Source: an uncultured SAR116 cluster alpha proteobacterium
GTDB lineage: Bacteria; Pseudomonadota; Alphaproteobacteria; Puniceispirillales; Marisalimonadaceae
Length of the DNA: 64,000 nucleotides
Assembly: GCA_902593735.1 (NCBI GenBank)
Contig: CACJJL010000010.1
Location: 1 to 64,000, forward strand
Reading direction: 5' to 3'
The number at the start of each line of letters is the position of its first letter. Positions within the stretch are counted from its first letter, which is position 1. Made by a program: the position numbers and the translations under genes. The notes under the pieces are model-generated. The model had not been told where the DNA came from, searched no databases, and saw only the letters and a program-made list of their open reading frames with translations. This document shows, in pieces, positions 8,198 to 18,639 of the stretch.

Positions 8198-10315
8198 TCA
8201 ATTTTTTTCATGATCTAAATTTTCAATATCTTGTCCAGTTTCCTGGTCAACTCTTTTCATTGATAATTTAACTTTTCCTCTGTCATCAAAGCCAATAACT
8301 TTAACTTTTACTATATCACCTTCTTTGCATATATCTGTAGTTTTTTCAGTTCTAGCATTTTGTAATTCGGATATGTGAACTAATCCGTCTTTGGTACCTA
8401 AAAAATTAACGAATGCTCCAAAATCAACTGTTTTTACAACCTTTCCTGTATATATAACACCTAACTCGGCTTCAGCTACAATATCATTAATTTTCTTAAG
8501 CGCTGCTTCTGAAGATTCATTATCAGCTGCAGCAATCTTAACCGTACCATCATCCTCAATATCAACTTTAGCACCTGTTGTCTCACAAATTTCTCTTATT
8601 ACTTTTCCACCTGGACCAATTACATCTCTAATCTTTTCTAACTTTATCTTAATTGTTGTTATTTTAGGAGCAGTATCGGCTAAAACTTCTCTAGAAGAAC
8701 TTATTGCTTTACTCATTTCATTTAAGATATGAATTCTACCTTCCTTAGCTTGTTCTAGAGCAATTTGCATAATCTCTTTTGTAATTGAGGTGATTTTAAT
8801 ATCCATTTGAAGACTTGTTATGCCATCTGTGGTGCCAGCTACTTTAAAATCCATATCTCCTAAATGGTCTTCATCACCAAGGATATCAGAGAGTACGGAA
8901 AATTCTTTTTTCTCCTTGATAAGACCCATTGCTATACCTGCAACTGGTTTCTTAATTGGGACACCTGCATCCATTAAAGCTAGTGAAGTTCCACATACCG
9001 TAGCCATAGATGAAGATCCATTTGATTCTGTTATTTCAGAAACAATCCTAACAGTATAAGGGAAATCTTCTTCAGTAGGCAACATAGGATTTATTGCTCG
9101 CCATGCTAATTTTCCGTGACCAATTTCTCTTCTTCCTGGAGAACCAATCCTTCCAGCTTCTCCAACAGAATAAGGTGGAAAATTATAATGCAACATGAAT
9201 TTTGATCTGTATTCACCTTCTAGGGCGTCTATAATCTGCTCATCCTGGCCAGTACCTAAGGTTGCAACGACTAAGGCTTGTGTCTCACCTCTAGTAAATA
9301 AGGCAGATCCATGAGCTCTTGGCAAGGTTCCAACCTCAGCTACTATCGGTCTAACCGAATTAGTATCTCTACCATCAATTCTTTCTTTAGTTTTTAAAAT
9401 ATTACCTCTTACAATATCTGCTTCTAATTCCTTTGTTAAAGATGATACTAATGCATGATCTGAGGTTTCGTTAAATTCTAACAAAATGTCATTTCTTATT
9501 TCCGATAAAAGTTTTGATCTTTTAGATTTATCAATCTCCTTGTATGCTTTTGCAAATTTTTTTCTATATGGTTTTATTGTTTTGATATATTCAAGTTTTT
9601 CAACTGGCTCATCTGGCAAAGGCCTAGGTTCTTTAGCTGCAGCTTCTGCTAATTCAATGATAGCTGCAATGACATTTCCCATTTCCTTGTGGCCATAATC
9701 AACGGCGCCCAACATTATTTCTTCAGAGAGTTCTGAAGCTTCTGATTCAACCATTAGAACGCCTTCTTTTGTACCTGCAACAACTAAGTCAAGAGTTTGA
9801 TTATTCATCTCTTCTAATGTTGGGTTTAAAATATATTTTTTACCATTCCATCCAATTCTACAAGCACCGATAGGTCCCATAAAAGGCAACCCAGAAATTG
9901 TCAATGCAGCAGAAGCTGCTATCATAGAGACAATATCAGGATCATTTTCCATGTCGTGAGCTAGAACAGTTGCAATTATTTGAGTTTCATTTTTATAATT
10001 TTTATGAAACAAGGGTCTTATAGGTCTATCAATTAACCTTGACACTAAAGTTTCTTTTTCTGATGGTCTTCCCTCTCTTTTAAAAAAACCTCCTGGAATT
10101 CTACCTGCAGCGAAAGTTTTTTCTTGATAGTTAACCGTCAATGGGAAAAAATCAATACCTGGTTTAGCAATTGGTGCACCAACTGCTGTGCATAATACAG
10201 TTGTTCCACCATATGAAACAACAACAGCTCCATCAGCTTGTCGAGCAATTTTTCCAGTTTCAAATGTTAATAATTTACCACCCCATGTAATTTCTTTTCT
10301 ATATACTTCAAACAT
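8198..10315 (-). CDS. pnp: Polyribonucleotide nucleotidyltransferase (PNPase)
   Basis: Phosphorolytic 3'-5' exoribonuclease and core of RNA degradation. Domains: two RNase PH repeats (about 5-225 and 310-540), the second with [17 protein letters not shown]; a KH domain ([15 protein letters not shown], about 560); and a C-terminal S1 domain ([16 protein letters not shown]). Length 705 is normal for alphaproteobacteria. It follows rpsO, as in most proteobacteria, with a 72-bp spacer where PNPase autoregulation usually acts. The ribosome binding site AAGGAT lies just before the ATG. Confidence 0.98.
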   Translation of the reverse strand: MFEVYRKEITWGGKLLTFETGKIARQADGAVVVSYGGTTVLCTAVGAPIAKPGIDFFPLTVNYQEKTFAAGRIPGGFFKREGRPSEKETLVSRLIDRPIRPLFHKNYKNETQIIATVLAHDMENDPDIVSMIAASAALTISGLPFMGPIGACRIGWNGKKYILNPTLEEMNNQTLDLVVAGTKEGVLMVESEASELSEEIMLGAVDYGHKEMGNVIAAIIELAEAAAKEPRPLPDEPVEKLEYIKTIKPYRKKFAKAYKEIDKSKRSKLLSEIRNDILLEFNETSDHALVSSLTKELEADIVRGNILKTKERIDGRDTNSVRPIVAEVGTLPRAHGSALFTRGETQALVVATLGTGQDEQIIDALEGEYRSKFMLHYNFPPYSVGEAGRIGSPGRREIGHGKLAWRAINPMLPTEEDFPYTVRIVSEITESNGSSSMATVCGTSLALMDAGVPIKKPVAGIAMGLIKEKKEFSVLSDILGDEDHLGDMDFKVAGTTDGITSLQMDIKITSITKEIMQIALEQAKEGRIHILNEMSKAISSSREVLADTAPKITTIKIKLEKIRDVIGPGGKVIREICETTGAKVDIEDDGTVKIAAADNESSEAALKKINDIVAEAELGVIYTGKVVKTVDFGAFVNFLGTKDGLVHISELQNARTEKTTDICKEGDIVKVKVIGFDDRGKVKLSMKRVDQETGQDIENLDHEKN

Positions 10316-10361
10316 AATTTATCCTTTAGCTACAAAATCTTTACGAAATATTCATCATGTT

Positions 10362-10382
10362 ATTAAATTTTACAATTTTAAT
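10362..10382 (-). promoter_or_regulatory. Weak hairpin in the rpsO-pnp spacer
   Basis: On the minus strand ATTAAA pairs with TTTAAT around a short interior, giving an AT-only stem between rpsO and pnp. In E. coli this spacer carries an RNase III-cleaved stem used for PNPase autoregulation. Position is right but the stem is weak, so this is a guess. Confidence 0.2.
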
Positions 10383-10387
10383 AATGA

Positions 10388-10660
10388 TTATCTTCTTAGT
10401 CCTAATTTTTTTATAAGATTCGTATATCGATCTTCATTTTTATTTTTAATATATTTAAGCAGATTTCTTCTTTGTCCAACCATACTTAAAAGACCGCGTC
10501 TTGATCCAAAATCTTTTTTATGTGATTTTAAATGTTCTGTTAAATTTGTGATTCGTTCTGTCAATATGGCAACCTGTACATCCGCAGATCCGGTGTCTGT
10601 CTCATTGGTGCCAAATTCTTTTACAATATCATGAGTTTTATTTTTATTAATCGACATCAT
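10388..10660 (-). CDS. rpsO: 30S ribosomal protein S15
   Basis: Primary 16S rRNA-binding protein of the small subunit. The sequence shows the S15 core: [33 protein letters not shown] and [11 protein letters not shown], ending LIKKLGLRR. The gene opens with two consecutive ATGs; the second gives the standard 89-residue protein [11 protein letters not shown], and AAAGG upstream could serve either. Located between truB and pnp as in most proteobacteria. Confidence 0.97.
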   Translation of the reverse strand: MMSINKNKTHDIVKEFGTNETDTGSADVQVAILTERITNLTEHLKSHKKDFGSRRGLLSMVGQRRNLLKYIKNKNEDRYTNLIKKLGLRR

Positions 10661-10674
10661 TTATACCTTTCTGT

Positions 10675-11595
10675 TTAATAATTTATAATACGTTTAGGCT
10701 TTACAAATCCATCTTCGATTTCAACAAGTGCAACTATTTTATTGTTGTTAATAGTGTAAACCCTTTCAAATTTATGAAAATTTGAATACTCTAGATTAAA
10801 ACGATCATGTAATCTTAATGAATTTAGCCTGATTTTTTGTCCTTGCTTAAGCTTTATTGCCTCTATCTCATTTAAAAAAAGTGCCGGGATGTCGTCTAGC
10901 ACTTTTTCGATTGGTTGAATTTTTTTTAAAAGAGGTGGACTATGTATTATTTCTTCAAAAAAATCTATAAAAATCGTATCTTTTTCGTCAAAATCTCCTA
11001 CATAATTTCTTCTTAACTCAATAATATGACCTTTAGTATTAAGCTTTTCAGCAATATCTCTTGCTAATGCTCTTATATATGTACCTTTACCACATACAAC
11101 TTGAAACTGTGCAAGATCAGAGCTCAAAATTTTTTTTAGAGTGAATTCGTGAATTTCAATATCTCTTGGTTTATGCATTACAGGCATATTATTTCTTGCT
11201 AATTTATATGCTCGTTGACCTTTAATTTTTATTGCTGAAAAATTTGGTGGTTTTTGATTTATTTGACCAATAAATAAGGGTAGAGTTCTAATTATCTGTT
11301 TTTTCGTTGGTCTCACATTAGATTTTGCGACAACCATTCCTTCAATATCATCTGTATCAGTCGACTCACCCCACTTTATAGTAAATGTATACTTTTTATT
11401 TTTATTTTGAATAAATGAAACTAGTTTAGTAGCTTCACCTATGGCAATTGGTAGGACACCAGTTGCAATAGGATCCAATGTGTCACCATGACCAACTTTT
11501 TTTTCATTTAAAATTTTAGATATTTTACTAACTGCTTGGCGAGAGGTTATACCAAGTTGTTTATCTAATATTATCCAACCATTTATATTTGACAT
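10675..11595 (-). CDS. truB: tRNA pseudouridine(55) synthase TruB
   Basis: Converts U55 to pseudouridine in the T-arm of tRNAs. The catalytic Asp41 lies in GHGDTLDPIATGVLPI, a slight variant of the usual GHxGTLDP motif. Further family blocks: KKYTFTIKWGESTDTDD, PPNFSAIKIKGQRAY and CGKGTYIRALARDIAE. Length 306 is normal, with a short C-terminal region after the catalytic domain. It sits between rbfA (24 bp upstream) and rpsO (14 bp downstream) in the nusA-pnp operon. Confidence 0.96.
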   Translation of the reverse strand: MSNINGWIILDKQLGITSRQAVSKISKILNEKKVGHGDTLDPIATGVLPIAIGEATKLVSFIQNKNKKYTFTIKWGESTDTDDIEGMVVAKSNVRPTKKQIIRTLPLFIGQINQKPPNFSAIKIKGQRAYKLARNNMPVMHKPRDIEIHEFTLKKILSSDLAQFQVVCGKGTYIRALARDIAEKLNTKGHIIELRRNYVGDFDEKDTIFIDFFEEIIHSPPLLKKIQPIEKVLDDIPALFLNEIEAIKLKQGQKIRLNSLRLHDRFNLEYSNFHKFERVYTINNNKIVALVEIEDGFVKPKRIINY

Positions 11596-11619
11596 ACTAA
11601 TTAAATGTATTGCAGACTT

Positions 11620-12018
11620 TTATTTTTTAATTTTTTCAAGTATGTCATAAATATTCTTGGCATACTCAAATGTTTCATCAATTTTAAATGAGAGTCTTGG
11701 CGTTTGTCTTAAACTGATATTTGTTGAAATTATTTTTTTAATTTTTCCAGAAATTTTGTTTAGACTATTAATAACGTTTTGCTTGTTTTTACCTCCCAAA
11801 GGCATAACGAAAATTTTTGCATTTTTTAAATCAGGACTCATACTTACTTCCGTTATAGTTATGTTATTATTATCTAAATTTTCATCATAGAAGTTTTGAC
11901 GGAGTAAGGTACTAGAAATTAAATGTCTTAATTCTTCCCCTACTCGAAGTTGTCTTTGAGATTTAACAGAAACATTTTTAGAATTTTTATCAGAATTAAA
12001 AACAAAATTATTTGCCAT
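11620..12018 (-). CDS. rbfA: Ribosome-binding factor A
   Basis: Small KH-like protein that binds immature 30S subunits and helps 16S rRNA 5'-end maturation, notably in the cold. The family pattern is clear: SQRQLRVGEELRHLISSTL, ITITEVSMSPDLKNAKIFVMPLG and LRQTPRLSFKIDETFEYA. Length 132 is typical. It follows infB after 8 bp, in the classic infB-rbfA-truB order. Confidence 0.95.
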   Translation of the reverse strand: MANNFVFNSDKNSKNVSVKSQRQLRVGEELRHLISSTLLRQNFYDENLDNNNITITEVSMSPDLKNAKIFVMPLGGKNKQNVINSLNKISGKIKKIISTNISLRQTPRLSFKIDETFEYAKNIYDILEKIKK

Positions 12019-12026
12019 TATTTCAT

Positions 12027-14606
12027 TTATCCAACTTTTTTATCAATTGAATCTAAGCTACGTGCAACCTCTTTTACTTCGAAACATTCCATTACATCAC
12101 CTTCTTGAATGTCATTATAATTTTCAAATCCCATACCACATTCAGTTCCTTCGCGGACTTCTTTAACCTCATCTTTAAATCTTCTAAGTGTTTTTAACAT
12201 ACCCTGATGAACAACAGTGTTGTCTCTAAGAAGCCTAAAGCTACATCCTCTTTTAACCAAACCTTCTGTTACAACACATCCAGCAATTTTTCCTATTTTA
12301 GAAACTGAAAAAACTTTTTTAATTTCCGCATATCCAATAAAGGTTTCTTGTAAGTCAGGATCTAACATACCCGTCAAGGCTAATTTAGCGTCCTCTATTA
12401 ATTCATATATAATTGAGTGATATCTAATTTCGACATTATCTCTTTTTGAAAGCTCTCTTGCTTGAGGTATGGCTCTAACATTAAATCCAAATACTAGCGC
12501 TGCAGAAGCAGAAGCTAATGTAATATCAGATTCGCTTATAGCACCAACAGCTCCTATTAGAACTCTTATTTTTACTAAAGAGTTACCAAGTTTGTCTAAT
12601 GCTGCTTTTATTGCCTCTAATGATCCGTGAACATCAGTTTTTATAATTACAGGTAATTCTGAAGTTTCTCCAGCCTGAATATTAGCCAACATTTGTTCAA
12701 CTGAACCTCTGGTAGTTAATGTTGCTTCTTTTTGTTTTAATTTCCTTAATCTATAATCTGCAATTTCTCTAGCTCTTGATTCTGTCTCAACAACATGAGC
12801 TAAATCACCAGCATCTGGTGTTCCAGATAATCCTAAAACTTCAATTGGCATTGATGGACCGGCACTGTTAACTCTCTTACCCTCATCATTAATTAATGCT
12901 CTTACTTTACCAGTCTCTGTTCCAATTACTATTATTTCACCAACTTTTAATGTGCCTGATTTTACTAGAAGAGTAACAACTGAACCTTTACCTCGTTCAA
13001 CCTTTGATTCAATAACCACACCATTTGCATTAATAGTAGGATCACTTTTTAATTCCATTAAATCTGCTTGCAATTCAAGTGCTTCAATTAACTCAACTAA
13101 ACCTGTACTGTTTTTAGCAGACACATCAATGCATTGAACATCACCTCCCATTTCTTCTGGTATTAAGTCATGTTGTAGTAATTCTGCACGTACTTTTTGA
13201 GGATTTACGTCTGGTTTGTCACATTTATTTACAGCTACTATTATTGGACAATCTGCTGCTTTGGCGTGTTTTATTGCCTCAATAGTCTGTGGTTTAATCC
13301 CATCGTCCGCTGCTACGACTAATATAACAATATCTGTAACATTTGCTCCCCTAGCTCTCATTTCTGTAAATGCTTCATGGTCAGGAGTATCTATAAATGA
13401 TATTTTAGAATTAGTATTTGTTGTTATTTGATATGCACCTATATGCTGAGTAATACCACCAGCTTCTCCATCTGCTACTTTACTTTTTCTTAGGGCGTCT
13501 AGTAAAGATGTTTTACCATGATCTACATGACCCATTATTGTTACTATTGGTGGACGAGGTAAAAGGTTTTTTGGATCACTTTGTTCAATTTTAAGATCTA
13601 ATTCAACATCTGCTTCAGATATTCTTTTTGGTTTATGACCAAATTCAGTAGTTATAAGTTCAGCTGTATCAGAGTCAATAACTTCTGTTGCAGTTGCCAT
13701 AATTCCATTTTTCATAAGTTCTCTAACAACATCAGCTGTTTTTTCTGTCATTCTATTAGCTAATTCTGTAACAGTTATTGTGTCAGGTATTATAACTTCT
13801 CTAAATTGTTTAACAGCAGGAGTTTGGTCTGCTTGCATTCTTGCTTTTTCACGTCTTCTTTTAATTGATGCAAGAGATCTTACTCTTACATTTTCAGAAT
13901 CTAAAGCTCTTGCAATTGTCATCTTACCCTGTCTTTTTTCTTGAAAACCTCTGTTTAAAGAAGATTTTTTTACATTTTCCCTAAAAAAATCCTTTTCTTG
14001 GGATTTATGTGAAGTCCAAAATTTATTATTAGTGGATAAAGCTTCAGTATCTGCCAATTTTTGTCTATCTTTTTCTGCCTGTAAAGCTGCTACCTCTGCT
14101 TTTTTTGCGTCGATTTGAAGCTTAATTTGTTCTTCTTCAATTTTTTTTATTTCCAGTATTTCTTCAGTTTCGGCTTTTCGTCTAGCCATTATTTTGTCTT
14201 TTGGAGCTAGAGAAGATGCAGCCTCTGTTGCTTCTTGAGCTGTGGCAGCAATTCGAGCTTCTTCTAGTTTCGCTCGTTCAATTTTTTCAGACGCTATAAT
14301 TTCAGCCTCTGCTGCAGTTTTTGCTAAGCCTTCTTGCAACATTTTACTTCTGGATTGTATCTCTTTAGCACTTAGGCCAGAAAAATTATCAGGGGAATTT
14401 TTTTCAAAAGGTTTGTCATTTAAATTTAGTCTTGTTGATAATCTTTTAGTTCTTTTTACTTCAACTTGAACAGTGCCTCTACCAACTCTTGAATTAGCCG
14501 TTATGTTATTAGGTTTCTTTGTTGTAGAAACAGAATTTTTTAAGGTTAACTTTCCACCAGAGGAAAGACTTAATTTTTTTCTTTCTCCATTCGTTTTATC
14601 TTCCAT
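12027..14606 (-). CDS. infB: Translation initiation factor IF-2
   Basis: GTPase that brings initiator fMet-tRNA to the 30S subunit. The N-terminal ~300 residues are a charged, coiled-coil region rich in A, E and K. The GTPase domain holds the P-loop GHVDHGKTS, the switch segment [15 protein letters not shown] and the NKCD guanine motif. Beta-barrel domains II and IV follow, the latter with the [27 protein letters not shown]-type stretch (only partly quoted) near residue 720. Length 859 is usual. It begins 23 bp after nusA; the YlxR (DUF448) gene often found between them is missing. Confidence 0.97.
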   Translation of the reverse strand: MEDKTNGERKKLSLSSGGKLTLKNSVSTTKKPNNITANSRVGRGTVQVEVKRTKRLSTRLNLNDKPFEKNSPDNFSGLSAKEIQSRSKMLQEGLAKTAAEAEIIASEKIERAKLEEARIAATAQEATEAASSLAPKDKIMARRKAETEEILEIKKIEEEQIKLQIDAKKAEVAALQAEKDRQKLADTEALSTNNKFWTSHKSQEKDFFRENVKKSSLNRGFQEKRQGKMTIARALDSENVRVRSLASIKRRREKARMQADQTPAVKQFREVIIPDTITVTELANRMTEKTADVVRELMKNGIMATATEVIDSDTAELITTEFGHKPKRISEADVELDLKIEQSDPKNLLPRPPIVTIMGHVDHGKTSLLDALRKSKVADGEAGGITQHIGAYQITTNTNSKISFIDTPDHEAFTEMRARGANVTDIVILVVAADDGIKPQTIEAIKHAKAADCPIIVAVNKCDKPDVNPQKVRAELLQHDLIPEEMGGDVQCIDVSAKNSTGLVELIEALELQADLMELKSDPTINANGVVIESKVERGKGSVVTLLVKSGTLKVGEIIVIGTETGKVRALINDEGKRVNSAGPSMPIEVLGLSGTPDAGDLAHVVETESRAREIADYRLRKLKQKEATLTTRGSVEQMLANIQAGETSELPVIIKTDVHGSLEAIKAALDKLGNSLVKIRVLIGAVGAISESDITLASASAALVFGFNVRAIPQARELSKRDNVEIRYHSIIYELIEDAKLALTGMLDPDLQETFIGYAEIKKVFSVSKIGKIAGCVVTEGLVKRGCSFRLLRDNTVVHQGMLKTLRRFKDEVKEVREGTECGMGFENYNDIQEGDVMECFEVKEVARSLDSIDKKVG

Positions 14607-14629
14607 AACAAGATTTCCTTAACTATCAA

Positions 14630-16150
14630 TTATTCATCAATATTATCTTCTGAAAACCAGTGTTGTCTAGCTTTCATTATAACAGAACCAGCGTCATCTT
14701 CATTATTAAAGATTTTATCACCAAGTAGATTGAATAATTCTTCACTATCTAATTCTGCAAGCTCATCTAACGTTTTAATTTTGTTTTCTGCCAAAATTAA
14801 AATACTCGATTTACTAAGTGAATCAAAATTATACAAATCTTCGCTTACTTGAAGCTTCTTTAAGGAATTATCAATCCTTTCATCTTCAATTTTAACAAAA
14901 TTTTGAGCTCTCTTACTTAACTCTATAGATATATCCTCATCAAAACCTTCGATTGAAATAAGTTCCTCAATAGATGCTTCCGCTATGTCAGCGATAGTGG
15001 CAAAACCTTCACTTACCATCAAGTGGGCTATAACATCGTCGATATCAAGGGCCTCAATAAAAATTTTACTTCTTTCAGAAAACTCTTCTTGTCTTTTTTC
15101 TGATTCTTCAGCTTCTGTTAAAATATCCACAAACCAACCAGTCAATTGTGAGGCTAATCTAACATTTTGTCCTCTTCTACCTATTGCTAATGATAATTGA
15201 TCATCTGGTACAACTACTTCCATTCTAGATGCATCTTCATCCATAACCACTTTGGAAGGTTCTGCTGGCGCCAAAGCATTTATAACAAATGTTACAGGGT
15301 CTTCAGACCATGGTATAATTTCTATTTTTTCACCTTGTAGCTCACTTACCACAGCTTGGACTCTAGAACCTCTCATTCCAACACATGCTCCAACCGGATC
15401 AATGCTTGGGTCATTGGAGAAGGCAGAAATTTTAGCTCTACTTCCAGGTTCTCTTGCAACTCCTTTAATTTCGATTATACCATCATAAATTTCTGGTACT
15501 TCTTGGGTAAATAAAGCTGACAAAAATTCATTTGAAGCTCTGGATAAAAATATTTGAGGACCTTTAATTTCTTCACTTACTTCAATAATAAAGCTTCTCA
15601 ATCTATCTCCTGGCCTCAATTGTTCTCTAGGTATCATATGATCTTTTTTTATTACAGCCTCAGCCCTTCCTAAGTCGATTGTAACAGAATGATTGTCAAC
15701 TCTTTTTATGGTACCGACCACAATTTCGCCCACACGATCTTTATATTCTTGAAATTGTCGTTGACGTTCAGCCTCTCTAACTTTTTGAGAAATTACTTGT
15801 TTTGCAGTTTGGGCAGCAATTCTTCCAAAATCTATTGGTGGAAGAGTTTGTTTATAAAATTCTCCAATCCCGAGATCTAAGTTTCTTCTTTGCGCTTCCT
15901 GATAAGTCATTTGAGTAGCTTCATTTTCAATTTTTTCAACAACTTCGGTAAATTGGGCAATGTTTATAGAACCATTTTTTCTATCAATATCGGCTCTAAT
16001 ATCTCTTTCTAAACCATATTTTGATCTTGCTGCTTTTTGTATCGCTTCTTCCATTGCCAGAATAACTTCTTCCTTATCAATTGATTTTTCTCTAGAAACA
16101 GTCTCTGCTACTTGGATTAACTCTAATCTAGGTATGGATTTAACTTCCAT
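14630..16150 (-). CDS. nusA: Transcription termination/antitermination protein NusA
   Basis: Binds RNA polymerase and nascent RNA to modulate pausing, termination and antitermination. Domain order: N-terminal polymerase-binding domain (1-125), S1 domain (VGEIVVGTIKRVDNHSVTIDLG, about 137-200), two KH domains (DPVGACVGMRGSRVQAV and LSLAIGRRGQNVRLASQLTG), then C-terminal helix-hairpin-helix acidic repeats (GFATIADIAEASIEELISIEG). Length 506 is typical of alphaproteobacteria with C-terminal repeats. It follows rimP by 24 bp. Confidence 0.97.
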   Translation of the reverse strand: MEVKSIPRLELIQVAETVSREKSIDKEEVILAMEEAIQKAARSKYGLERDIRADIDRKNGSINIAQFTEVVEKIENEATQMTYQEAQRRNLDLGIGEFYKQTLPPIDFGRIAAQTAKQVISQKVREAERQRQFQEYKDRVGEIVVGTIKRVDNHSVTIDLGRAEAVIKKDHMIPREQLRPGDRLRSFIIEVSEEIKGPQIFLSRASNEFLSALFTQEVPEIYDGIIEIKGVAREPGSRAKISAFSNDPSIDPVGACVGMRGSRVQAVVSELQGEKIEIIPWSEDPVTFVINALAPAEPSKVVMDEDASRMEVVVPDDQLSLAIGRRGQNVRLASQLTGWFVDILTEAEESEKRQEEFSERSKIFIEALDIDDVIAHLMVSEGFATIADIAEASIEELISIEGFDEDISIELSKRAQNFVKIEDERIDNSLKKLQVSEDLYNFDSLSKSSILILAENKIKTLDELAELDSEELFNLLGDKIFNNEDDAGSVIMKARQHWFSEDNIDE

Positions 16151-16174
16151 TTCATTTCCTTACATATGTCTTAA

Positions 16175-16657
16175 CTACTTTACTTGGTTGTTTTCTATTG
16201 CCCAATTGGCATCAATATTAGCCTTTTCAATTTCTAGAAAATTAAATTTCAATTCATGTTCCTCTGTTTCTAACAAAATGTCTCCGTTCTTATCTACACC
16301 TTGAAGAAAACCTTTATATATTTTTTTCCCTAAAAATTTGTCTTTTAATACAATTTTAGCCTTATTATATTTAAATGATTCATAATCTTCAATATAAGTC
16401 AAAGGTCTTGCCAACCCACCAGAAGATACTTCTAGGACGTAAGAGGATTTAATAGGATCGTCAATATCTAATAATGTAGAAATTTCACGACTTAAAAAAG
16501 TGCAATCCTCAACATCCATTTTTTTATCCTTAATTCTTTCTGCCATAATCTGCAATGTTTTTTTACCGCTAATATTCATTAGTTTTACACGTATAAGGTG
16601 ATATCCTAAATTTTTTAGTCTTAAGAATAAGAAATCTCTTATTTGTTCATCAATCAT
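16175..16657 (-). CDS. rimP: Ribosome maturation factor RimP
   Basis: 30S subunit assembly factor. The family block DPIKSSYVLEVSSGGLARPLT matches the conserved D-Y-LEVSSPGLDRPL motif with a small change (G for P). I choose ATG 16657 (MIDEQIRDFLF); a TTG two codons further upstream could extend it by two residues. First gene of the rimP-nusA-infB-rbfA-truB-rpsO-pnp unit, immediately downstream of a good terminator, so its promoter must lie in the ~20 bp between them or the unit is fed by read-through. Confidence 0.92.
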   Translation of the reverse strand: MIDEQIRDFLFLRLKNLGYHLIRVKLMNISGKKTLQIMAERIKDKKMDVEDCTFLSREISTLLDIDDPIKSSYVLEVSSGGLARPLTYIEDYESFKYNKAKIVLKDKFLGKKIYKGFLQGVDKNGDILLETEEHELKFNFLEIEKANIDANWAIENNQVK

Positions 16658-16678
16658 TAACAACCAAATTCCATAAAT

Positions 16679-16703
16679 AAAAAAAGCGAGTCAAATGACT
16701 CAC
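16679..16703 (-). terminator. Rho-independent terminator after trmB
   Basis: On the minus strand GTGAGTCATTTGACTCGC forms a 7-bp stem (one G-U pair) with a 4-nt ATTT loop, followed at once by seven T residues. It lies 75 bp past the trmB stop and just ahead of rimP, so it probably closes the tsaB-to-trmB transcription unit. It is the only GC-containing hairpin with a T tract that I noticed in the window. Confidence 0.75.
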
Positions 16704-16777
16704 CGTGATAATACCTATATTAATTTTAATTTTTAAAAAAATCAATAATTTTAGCTATGAAAAAAATATAATAAAAA

Positions 16778-17458
16778 TTAGTTAATTTTTACAAAAATAA
16801 ACCAACTTGGATTTCTGTTATGGCACAATGATTTAAGCTCGTATTTAGTTGTAAAACAATCTGTTGGTTTCAATTGCCAATCTTTAAAACTTTGGGCAGA
16901 CCAAGTGAATTTACTATAGTTTTGAAATTTTTCTAATATCCAGCACTTTAAAATATCATGATCTGTAGAAATGGTTAGGGTTCCTTTTGGTTTTAAGATA
17001 TTATATAAGTGGTTTATAAAATCTATTTGTATTAGCCTTCTATTTTTGTGTTTCCTTTTTGGCCAAGGATCAGGAAAAAGTATTTTTATTTCTGATATAC
17101 TATCAAATGGAAATAGTTTTATTATTTTTCTAATATCGTCTGGCCAAATAAGAATATTTTTTAAATTATATTTTATGATTTTTTGAAGACATTTTGCCGT
17201 TGCATTTAGAAAAGGATCTGCGCCAATATACAAAAAATTTGGATTTTTTATAGCTGATTGGACTAAATTTTCGCCATCACCAAATCCTATTTCAACAATC
17301 TTCTTTTTGTCATTTTCAAAAAAAATGTTTAATAAATTTTCCTTTTGCAATAAGTGTTTTTTTCCCATTCTTATTGCCGAAGCAGCAGAGTTTGATAATT
17401 TTCTACCCTTTCTTCTTCCATAAAATATAGGATTTTCTGACAAATTTATTAAATTCAA
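16778..17458 (-). CDS. trmB: tRNA (guanine-N7)-methyltransferase TrmB
   Basis: SAM-dependent enzyme that makes m7G46 in the tRNA variable loop. Evidence: the SAM-binding loop VEIGFGDGENLV (about residue 53-64) and the family signature ILFPDPWPKRKHKNRRL with the acidic catalytic region. Length 226 is typical. It begins 5 bp after metK, the usual alphaproteobacterial order metK-trmB. Confidence 0.95.
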   Translation of the reverse strand: MNLINLSENPIFYGRRKGRKLSNSAASAIRMGKKHLLQKENLLNIFFENDKKKIVEIGFGDGENLVQSAIKNPNFLYIGADPFLNATAKCLQKIIKYNLKNILIWPDDIRKIIKLFPFDSISEIKILFPDPWPKRKHKNRRLIQIDFINHLYNILKPKGTLTISTDHDILKCWILEKFQNYSKFTWSAQSFKDWQLKPTDCFTTKYELKSLCHNRNPSWFIFVKIN

Positions 17459-17463
17459 CTATT

Positions 17464-18639
17464 TTAGATTTCTTTGAGAATAGTATCAACAAGATCAGTT
17501 TTTTCCCAGGTAAACGATCCATTAACACCTTCATTCGGATGTCTACCAAAATGACCATAAGCTGACGTAGGAACATAAATGGGCTTATTTAAATTTAAAT
17601 GCTCTCTTATGCCTCTTGGCGTCATATCAACACAATTTTTTAGTGTTTTTTCTATTTTACTATCATCTACTTGACCCGTTCCTTCAGTATTAACATATAA
17701 TGAAAGTGGTTTCGAAACCCCAATTGCATAGGAAATCTGTATTGTACATTTGGAAGCAATTCCTGCTGCTACAACATTTTTAGCTAAATATCTGGTAAGA
17801 TAAGCTGCCGACCTATCAACTTTTGTAGGGTCTTTCCCGGAAAAAGCTCCTCCTCCATGAGGAGAAGTTCCTCCATATGTGTCAACAATTATTTTTCTTC
17901 CAGTTAATCCTGCATCTCCATCAGGGCCACCAATTTCAAATATTCCTGTAGGGTTGACATAAAAGTCGTCTTCTGAGCACATCCAATTATCTGGTAAAAC
18001 TTTAATAACAACTTCTCTAACGATATCTCTAATATCATCTTGTGAACAATCTTTTTTATGTTGAGTAGACACAACTATGGATTTGGCCTTAATTGGTGTA
18101 CCATTTTTATATTCTAATGTAATTTGAGACTTACTATCTGGTAGTAAAATAGAATTTTTATCTGAATGTCTTATTTTTGCCATTTCTTTTAATATTTTAT
18201 GAGCATAGTAAATAGGAGCAGGCATTAAAGAATCAGTTTCATTACATGCAAAACCAAACATAAGACCTTGATCTCCAGCACCCTCATCCTTATTTCCAGC
18301 TTTATCTACGCCAATAGCAATATTAGAAGATTGAGAATGAAGATGACATTCAAAGTGCATCTTTTGCCAGTGGTAACCATCTTGTTGATAACCAATATCG
18401 TAAACAGCTTGTCTTACTTGTTTTTCAATTTCTTCATTAGTAATATCAAAACCTTGCGGAAGTCTGTATTCACCAGCAATTATTGTCCTGTTAGTTGAAA
18501 CCATAGTCTCGCAAGCAACACGTGCTTCAGAATATTTTTTTAACATCAAATCAACAACTGTATCTGAAATCCTATCGCAAATTTTATCAGGGTGGCCTTC
18601 GGACACTGACTCTGAGGTAAACAAATAATCATTTTTCAT
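17464..18639 (-). CDS. metK: S-adenosylmethionine synthase
   Basis: Forms SAM from methionine and ATP. Motifs: [14 protein letters not shown] near the N terminus (His in the ATP site), [12 protein letters not shown] (the methionine/adenosine hexapeptide region) and the phosphate-binding [19 protein letters not shown]. Length 391 fits. The start codon overlaps the end of lnt by 11 bp. SAM made here feeds trmB next door and ubiE and rsmI elsewhere in the window. I saw no SAM riboswitch, and the overlap leaves little room for one. Confidence 0.97.
   Translation of the reverse strand: MKNDYLFTSESVSEGHPDKICDRISDTVVDLMLKKYSEARVACETMVSTNRTIIAGEYRLPQGFDITNEEIEKQVRQAVYDIGYQQDGYHWQKMHFECHLHSQSSNIAIGVDKAGNKDEGAGDQGLMFGFACNETDSLMPAPIYYAHKILKEMAKIRHSDKNSILLPDSKSQITLEYKNGTPIKAKSIVVSTQHKKDCSQDDIRDIVREVVIKVLPDNWMCSEDDFYVNPTGIFEIGGPDGDAGLTGRKIIVDTYGGTSPHGGGAFSGKDPTKVDRSAAYLTRYLAKNVVAAGIASKCTIQISYAIGVSKPLSLYVNTEGTGQVDDSKIEKTLKNCVDMTPRGIREHLNLNKPIYVPTSAYGHFGRHPNEGVNGSFTWEKTDLVDTILKEI

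Noticed and set aside
10188-10634. Plus-strand open frame spanning pnp start, spacer and rpsO
   Set aside because: Antisense to two certain genes and without family resemblance.
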